From Candidatus Mcinerneyibacteriota bacterium (GTDB taxonomy: Bacteria; AUK180; JAQVHJ01), in contig DAOVMD010000239.1 in NCBI GenBank assembly GCA_030630935.1, forward strand, positions 1-5,388: a stretch of DNA of 5,388 nucleotides. The letters are read 5' to 3'. Position 1 is the stretch's first letter, and every line of letters starts with the position of its first letter. This document shows, in pieces, positions 3,974-5,388 of the stretch. A model generated the notes under the pieces. It ran no database searches. It was not told the DNA's origin and saw nothing but the letters and a program-made list of their open reading frames with translations. The position numbers were made by a program, and so were the translations under genes.

Positions 3974-5388
3974 AAATCATATTTTAAATCTTCAAGTGTT
4001 AATAAAATCTCACTTCTTTCTTTAAATTCATTTCTTATAACCGAATAAACAATATTATATAACATCGGTTGAATACTTTCAATTATTTCATTAAAATATC
4101 CCATATTCCAACCAATCGCATTGAAATATTTATTTTTCTTCCTTAGCCTGAGTTTTAGATGTTCATTATTTCGACCGTATTTTGCAATATTTAAAATTTC
4201 AACATCTCTTGTTAAAAATTTTGGTCTTGGATTCTCAATCCCGAATGGTCTAAGGTAGTCTAATTCATTCAAGAACTTATTCGTAATTTTATCAAACTCG
4301 ATCTCCATATCAATTTCAAGAACTGATTTGAGCATATCGTCAGTTAATTTATTTGTAATCTCATCCTTTATAGTCTTAATAAATTTATCAAGGGATGCTT
4401 TCTTTAAAGTAAATCCTGCAGCATATTCATGCCCCCCAAATTGAGTTAGATACTTTTCAGCTTTTCTCAAGACATCAATAATATTATAGCCTGTTATACT
4501 TCTTGCAGCACCTGTTATACAATCTTTATCCTCAATAAGAATAAAGGTAGGACGGTAATATTCATTTTTTATCTTCGTATCTACGATACCTGTAACCCCA
4601 TGCTCAATCTCAGAAGATTTTACTATAATAACCTTATCTGTTTCCTGGTTAAAAGTATCTTTTATAGAAGCAAGGACTTTGTTAAGGTTATCTTCTGTTC
4701 GTTCTTTTCTTAACTGATTGAGTTTTAAAAGGGTCTGTGCAATCTTCAGAGTCTCCTTCTTATCAATTGTAAGAAGTAGTTTCAATGCAATATCTCCGGT
4801 CTCAATCCGACCCGCGGCATTTATAATTGGAGCAATTAACCAACCAATTTCATTCTCCGCAATCTCCTTCTTTTTATCAAGATTCAAAAGAGAATATAAT
4901 GTTCTTAACCCGACATTTTTTGTGAAGGCAATCTTGGTTAATCCTAAAGCTGCAAGAATTCTATTCTCGGATGTCAAGGGAACCATATCAGCAATTGTAC
5001 CCAGTGACACAAAATCAAGATACTTGAAAACATCTACCATTGCAGGATAACGCAGTTTACGCAGTTCAACAAAAATCTTATGTAAAACATAAACATCGTT
5101 TTCTGCTCTATGAAACCGTGAAGTTTTAATATTCATAAAATCTGCAACTGCTTCCAGTTTTAGTGAACTTAATCCCGGAAACTGTGACCGTAACAATGGG
5201 ATTGTATCAATTATTTCATAATCAACTTTTTTATTTAAATATTTATTTACATATTTCTCATAAAACCTCCAGTCGAAATTTGCATTATGAGCGACAAAAA
5301 TTGTACCATCCACAAATTTGAATAACTCCTGAATAACTTTCTCTGGTGGTTCACCTTCTTTATCTAATAATTCCTGTGTAATCCCTGT
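3970..5388 (-). CDS. recJ: RecJ ssDNA exonuclease containing a DnaQ-type 3'-5' exonuclease domain (5' end off the window)
   Basis: The frame is open to the right edge, so 472 residues are visible and the true start is outside; the GTG at 5313 is not a real start, because the 25 codons before it read TGITQELLDKEG, a typical DnaQ/PolC exonuclease segment. The DnaQ part shows Exo II HNANFD (5272-5289), an internal DTIPLLRSQFPG, and Exo III HRAEND (5095-5112), the DEDDh type; Exo I lies beyond the edge. About 25 residues later comes RecJ: YLDFVSLGTIADMVPLTSENR, then INAAGRI, the DHHA1 motif GGHEYAAGF (4411-4437) with GAARSI before it, and a C-terminal OB-fold segment (RPFGIENPRP onward). The roughly 350 residues after the junction equal the usual length of that part of RecJ. 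RecJ degrades 5'-ended ssDNA in recombination and mismatch/base-excision repair; DnaQ domains degrade 3' ends. RecJ's N-terminal DHH motifs are not visible: they may lie upstream (insertion) or be lost (replacement). First visible gene of the operon. Confidence 0.9.
   Translation of the reverse strand, partial: TGITQELLDKEGEPPEKVIQELFKFVDGTIFVAHNANFDWRFYEKYVNKYLNKKVDYEIIDTIPLLRSQFPGLSSLKLEAVADFMNIKTSRFHRAENDVYVLHKIFVELRKLRYPAMVDVFKYLDFVSLGTIADMVPLTSENRILAALGLTKIAFTKNVGLRTLYSLLNLDKKKEIAENEIGWLIAPIINAAGRIETGDIALKLLLTIDKKETLKIAQTLLKLNQLRKERTEDNLNKVLASIKDTFNQETDKVIIVKSSEIEHGVTGIVDTKIKNEYYRPTFILIEDKDCITGAARSITGYNIIDVLRKAEKYLTQFGGHEYAAGFTLKKASLDKFIKTIKDEITNKLTDDMLKSVLEIDMEIEFDKITNKFLNELDYLRPFGIENPRPKFLTRDVEILNIAKYGRNNEHLKLRLRKKNKYFNAIGWNMGYFNEIIESIQPMLYNIVYSVIRNEFKERSEILLTLEDLKYDL
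4986..5112 (-). other. Junction between the DnaQ and RecJ domains
   Basis: Exo III ends at 5095, and after a short helix-like linker (VLHKIFVELRKLRYPAMVDVF, in two pieces) the RecJ segment begins at YLDF. The aspartate of GTIAD (4987-4989) corresponds to the last metal ligand of the RecJ DHH site. In ordinary RecJ this point follows the surface helix after the 'GVGVAFKL' motif, so a domain inserted here would not break the DHH core. Confidence 0.65.

Noticed and set aside
4718-5050. Plus-strand open frame of 110 codons inside recJ
   Set aside because: It is antisense to strongly conserved RecJ motifs, with no recognisable domain; a shadow frame.
5311-5313. GTG at 5313 as the start of the RecJ composite
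   Set aside because: The frame stays open upstream to the window edge and encodes conserved DnaQ sequence (TGITQELL), so the gene begins outside.

Overview
This is an AT-rich bacterial window, roughly one third G+C by eye, with five protein genes on the minus strand and the tail of a sixth on the plus strand. The mix suggests an anaerobic or facultative bacterium with a two-membrane envelope, possibly from an uncultivated or FCB/WOR-like lineage. It combines a lipoprotein resembling outer-membrane lipid-carrier proteins, an orphan iron-sulfur CCG-type protein, a bacterial DRG/Obg-like TGS GTPase, lysine/isoleucine-rich proteins, and intergenic REP-like repeats. The taxonomic guess is weak because no rRNA or marker gene is present.

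Layout from left to right: the C-terminal end of an unknown plus-strand protein (1-129); a convergent gap with a weak terminator and a repeat-like hairpin (130-328); a TGS-domain GTPase on the minus strand (329-1324) with its own near-consensus promoter at 1351-1379; a 549-base gap without genes, full of hairpins and short direct repeats (1325-1873); then a tightly packed minus-strand operon. In transcription order (right to left) the operon is: a DnaQ-type exonuclease/RecJ composite that enters from beyond the right edge, a PGRP-type N-acetylmuramoyl-L-alanine amidase, a heterodisulfide-reductase-like Fe-S protein, and a LolB/DUF4292-like lipoprotein.

The four operon genes overlap by 4, 8 and 4 bases, so they are probably translated in a coupled way. 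Their apparent functions (ssDNA exonuclease, peptidoglycan amidase, electron-transfer Fe-S protein, envelope lipoprotein) do not form a known pathway. The operon may be only a packed housekeeping cluster, or it may link DNA repair to envelope maintenance.

The most notable item is the first operon gene. A DEDDh 3'-5' exonuclease domain runs directly into the second half of RecJ at the conserved GTIADMVP segment. RecJ's last metal-ligand aspartate is kept, but its N-terminal DHH motifs are not in the window. The best reading is a RecJ with a DnaQ domain inserted inside its DHH domain, giving a protein that could degrade ssDNA in both directions. The upstream sequence is needed to decide this.
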